8,957 nucleotides of DNA from Thiothrix sp. (GTDB taxonomy: Bacteria > Pseudomonadota > Gammaproteobacteria > Thiotrichales > Thiotrichaceae): contig DRMA01000170.1 of NCBI GenBank assembly GCA_011375245.1, forward strand, positions 1-8,957, in the 5' to 3' direction. This document shows positions 6,497 to 8,957 of this stretch, piece after piece. A program made the position numbers and the translations under genes. How positions within the stretch are numbered: position 1 is the stretch's first letter; each line of letters opens with the position of its first letter. The notes under the pieces are model-generated. The model did not search any database. It saw only the letters and a program-made list of their open reading frames with translations, and had not been told where the DNA came from.

Positions 6497-8839
6497 TTAA
6501 CCAGCTCGCCCCAATTTTAAAACATCATCACGCTGATAGCCATAATAACTATCATGAGCATAATAGTCTGATTTCGACGATTTTACTTTAGTCAAAATAA
6601 ATCCAGCAACATTACCATAACCTAAACGCAAGCGTTTCAGAGCATCTAAAAGATGAGGACGTTTGGTTTCATCACTCGCAACAACAAATAATGTTACATC
6701 AGAACGATTAGAAAGAATCAATGCATCAGCTAAACCCAATACTGGAGGCGAGTCAATGATAATATGATCATATTCCTCTCCTGCATACTCAAGCAACTCT
6801 ATCATACGATCTTCGGCCAGTAGTTTCACAGGGCTAGGAACAGGCACTCCTGCCGTTATAATAGACAAGTTCTCAATAGCTGAATCACTGATTACATCGT
6901 CTATTTGACAACGATTAACAAGATACTCTGCCAAACCATTTTCTACCTGAATCCCTAAATAACTATCAACTCTGGGTTTGCGTAAATCAGCATCAATCAG
7001 TAACACCTTAAGGTTACTCTCAGCAAGAATAGAAGCAGTATTAATCGCTACATTTGACTTCCCTTCTGCTGGTGCAGAACTGGTAACATGAATGATTTTC
7101 GGTATTTCTCCTTGCGAACCAATATATCCTAAATTCGTTACCAAAGAACAAAATGCCTCATATTCTGTAGACTGAGGATTCTCAGTTAATAAAATAGCAC
7201 CTTCAGCACTCCTGCCTTTCTTCTTGTTTTTACCTTTAACGAATGGAAAAATTCCAAGAACAGGTAAATCAGAAATATCTTCCAAGTCATCAGTATTATG
7301 TATACGCACATCAAATGACTCTCTAATAAAAGCAATTGCCATTCCAAGCATCAAACCCAACATAGTACCAATCAGCATGTTTTGCATTGTATTAGGTGAA
7401 TGCTTTCGATAGGGGACAAAAGCAGGATCAATAATCGAAACGTTATTTCTAACAACCCCCTCTGCGATATCTACTTCTTTCTTTCTCTGTAATAAACTAT
7501 CATAAAGCTCACGATTTGTTTTTACTTCTCTTTGTAGCGTTGAGTAACCAATGCTCTTATCCTGTTGTCCCAATAATTCAGTTTTCTTATCCTTTAGTTC
7601 CTTTAAGAGCTTTTCCGCTTTTTGCTTCGCAGCAAGGTATTTTGCTTCCAAATCATTTTTAACATTCTTATCAATATTTTTGCTTTCAGCTTCCAACTGC
7701 CTACCAAGATCAGCAATTTCATGTTTAAGCTGTATCATTGCAGGAAAAGCAGGTTTGTAGAGCTGTAATTGTTGCTGATATTGAGCTTCAAGTTCGCCTT
7801 GTCTCTTCTTTAACTGCTGGATAACAGGATTATCCATCGTACGAAGACGACCAGACGCCTTCTTTCTTTGTTCATATTCACTTTCTGCAGTAATAAAATC
7901 TTTTTGAGCTTCGATATATGCATCACTAAGCCCTTTCAGTTCCTTACCAACAATACTTTCACCTTCGCCTGTACTAATAATATTTTTTTCTCTCGCATAA
8001 CTCGCTAACTTGGCTTCAGACTCTTGCAAACTGCGCTTTGCTATAACAAGCTGTTTTACAAGATATTCCTTAGCATAGGCGCTTGATTCCGCCCCTCCTT
8101 GAAGATTCATTTGAATAAACTCTTCAGCAAGCGTATTAACGCTTGCTGCTGCTAACTGAGGATCATAAGAATCATAGTTAATTTCCAATATATTAGATCT
8201 TTTACTAGGTGATAATGATAGCTTTTCAAGGAAGGCTAATTCAATAGGCCGAGTCCCCATCTTTGCCTCCCATTCTTCACGTGCCTCATTTTGACCACTG
8301 GAAACACTTTCAAGTACTGAGGTATTTCCAAAAATAGGCTGAATAATTTTTTGAGAAAAAAACGCTTTTACCTCAGCAAAATAACCACTGTAAAAAGGCT
8401 TCATCTCACCTATTTTACGAAGACTGTCTTCCAACTCTAACTTGTCAATAACTCGCCTTGCGAGTACTCGACTTTGTAACAAATCATACTGAGTTGAATG
8501 AAAATTACGATCTACTTCCTTTTCTTTAAAAACATTATCGTATTGCGCAAGTGTATCTGCTTCTGCATCAATTTTAATGCTAACCGTTGCACGATAAATA
8601 GGAATCATTGTTGATGTATATAAAAAGGTTATAATTGCTGCCAAAATAACGGAAAAAAGAATCGTTTTTTTATGCTTAAAGATAATTGAAAAGATAGCTT
8701 TCAAATCAATTTCATCATCGACACCAGCATCTTGATAACCAGCTCTATCAATAATGGGGGCTGATTGGTAATGCCCTCTAGTATCTATCCCCCGATTCTC
8801 ACCTATTGTAATTATCTGATTATTTTGTTGCCCATTCAT
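6497..8839 (-). CDS. Wzc/ExoP-type polysaccharide co-polymerase with BY-type tyrosine autokinase
   Basis: An inner-membrane protein that controls polysaccharide chain length and, through its cytosolic kinase, cycles with phosphorylation of its own tyrosine tail. Positions here count from the TTG at 8848; subtract three for the preferred ATG at 8839 (780 residues). Order of parts: a long polar N-terminal cytosolic segment (1-60), first membrane helix (about 62-80), a Wzz-type domain beginning IPIYRATVSIKI (82-93), a long periplasmic helical/coiled-coil region (about 255-465), second membrane helix (about 490-508) after a Pro-containing stretch, then the kinase. The kinase has Walker A SAPAEGKS (591-598), Walker A' LLIDADLR (616-623) and Walker B IIIDSPP (696-702). 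The C-terminus carries Y762, Y763, Y768, Y769 and Y771, the usual autophosphorylation cluster. The oligomerisation motif E-x2-R-x2-R is degenerate (E564-C567-V570). It is somewhat longer than E. coli Wzc (about 720). It leads a probable operon with the WecA-like gene. No partner phosphatase or Wza is in the window. Confidence 0.93.
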   Translation of the reverse strand: MNGQQNNQIITIGENRGIDTRGHYQSAPIIDRAGYQDAGVDDEIDLKAIFSIIFKHKKTILFSVILAAIITFLYTSTMIPIYRATVSIKIDAEADTLAQYDNVFKEKEVDRNFHSTQYDLLQSRVLARRVIDKLELEDSLRKIGEMKPFYSGYFAEVKAFFSQKIIQPIFGNTSVLESVSSGQNEAREEWEAKMGTRPIELAFLEKLSLSPSKRSNILEINYDSYDPQLAAASVNTLAEEFIQMNLQGGAESSAYAKEYLVKQLVIAKRSLQESEAKLASYAREKNIISTGEGESIVGKELKGLSDAYIEAQKDFITAESEYEQRKKASGRLRTMDNPVIQQLKKRQGELEAQYQQQLQLYKPAFPAMIQLKHEIADLGRQLEAESKNIDKNVKNDLEAKYLAAKQKAEKLLKELKDKKTELLGQQDKSIGYSTLQREVKTNRELYDSLLQRKKEVDIAEGVVRNNVSIIDPAFVPYRKHSPNTMQNMLIGTMLGLMLGMAIAFIRESFDVRIHNTDDLEDISDLPVLGIFPFVKGKNKKKGRSAEGAILLTENPQSTEYEAFCSLVTNLGYIGSQGEIPKIIHVTSSAPAEGKSNVAINTASILAESNLKVLLIDADLRKPRVDSYLGIQVENGLAEYLVNRCQIDDVISDSAIENLSIITAGVPVPSPVKLLAEDRMIELLEYAGEEYDHIIIDSPPVLGLADALILSNRSDVTLFVVASDETKRPHLLDALKRLRLGYGNVAGFILTKVKSSKSDYYAHDSYYGYQRDDVLKLGRAG

Positions 8840-8849
8840 AGCATTCAAA

Positions 8850-8853
8850 CCTT
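8850..8853 (-). promoter_or_regulatory. Shine-Dalgarno that decides the kinase start (ATG at 8839)
   Basis: AAGG on the - strand lies ten bases before the ATG at 8839 but only one base before the in-frame TTG at 8848. A ribosome could use the former spacing but not the latter, so the ATG three codons downstream is the likelier start. Confidence 0.6.
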
Positions 8854-8892
8854 GTTAATAGCTTAATGATAGATATATTCTAGACTTCACAA

Positions 8893-8901
8893 AATATAAC
8901 A
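8893..8901 (-). promoter_or_regulatory. Candidate extended -10 promoter for the kinase operon
   Basis: The - strand reads TGTTATATT, an extended -10 (TG-n-TATATT, 5 of 6 to TATAAT). A weak -35-like TTGCTT lies at 8923-8918, 19 bases upstream, which is too far to be ideal, but extended -10 promoters can do without it. Transcription would begin near 8886, about 46 bases before the ATG. This is by-eye motif matching in A+T-rich DNA. Confidence 0.35.
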
Positions 8902-8923
8902 TTCAGTGCTCTGCATGAAGCAA

Positions 8924-8950
8924 ATGACAGCCCTAGTCATCACTCTAGTC
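8924..8950. repeat. Short inverted and direct repeats upstream of the kinase promoter
   Basis: ATGAC (8924-8928) and GTCAT (8936-8940) form an inverted repeat with a seven-base centre. Overlapping it, CTAGTC occurs twice, at 8933-8938 and 8945-8950, twelve bases apart and roughly one helical turn. Lying just upstream of the candidate promoter, these could be activator sites, but the arms are short and the window ends at 8957. Confidence 0.25.
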
Positions 8951-8957
8951 TATATTA

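Noticed and set aside
8849..8957. JUMPStart/ops element expected upstream of polysaccharide operons
   Set aside because: No GGCGGTAG-like core is present on the - strand in the 109 bases available; it could still lie outside the window.

Overview
The window is A+T-rich, gene-dense bacterial DNA with no RNA genes, insertion sequences or CRISPR. The cobalamin-dependent methionine synthase is very close to the enterobacterial enzyme, and the other genes are of the Wzx/Wzy-type surface polysaccharide kind. This fits a low-GC gammaproteobacterium or close relative; genus cannot be fixed from the sequence alone.

Layout. On the + strand, 1-123 is the C-terminal end of a gene entering from the left, with a carbohydrate-binding-like ending. 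Six bases later comes a polytopic O-antigen ligase/polymerase (Wzy_C/WaaL-like) protein at 130-1500. All the rest is on the - strand. Reading from the right: a Wzc/ExoP-type chain-length regulator fused to a BY-type tyrosine autokinase (8839-6497), a WecA/WbpL-like polyprenyl-phosphate sugar-1-phosphate transferase (6426-5398), and metH (5283-1540). metH meets the O-antigen ligase-like gene tail to tail across 39 bases. There is no gene-free stretch longer than about 115 bases.

How the genes fit together. The WecA-like transferase would load the first sugar phosphate onto undecaprenyl phosphate at the inner membrane. The Wzy/WaaL-like protein would polymerise or transfer lipid-linked glycan on the periplasmic side. 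The Wzc-like kinase would set chain length and link to export. No flippase, outer-membrane Wza-type channel, Wzb-type phosphatase or glycosyltransferase lies in the window, so this is the edge or core-end of a larger exopolysaccharide locus. metH is a one-carbon metabolism gene lodged between the two halves, with a plausible promoter of its own.

I found no convincing undescribed system. The points worth a second look are: a lost arginine motif in the kinase; an Arg-to-Cys change in the transferase; a roughly 23-residue insertion in the MetH reactivation domain; a palindrome inside the candidate metH promoter; and a corrected kinase start codon.
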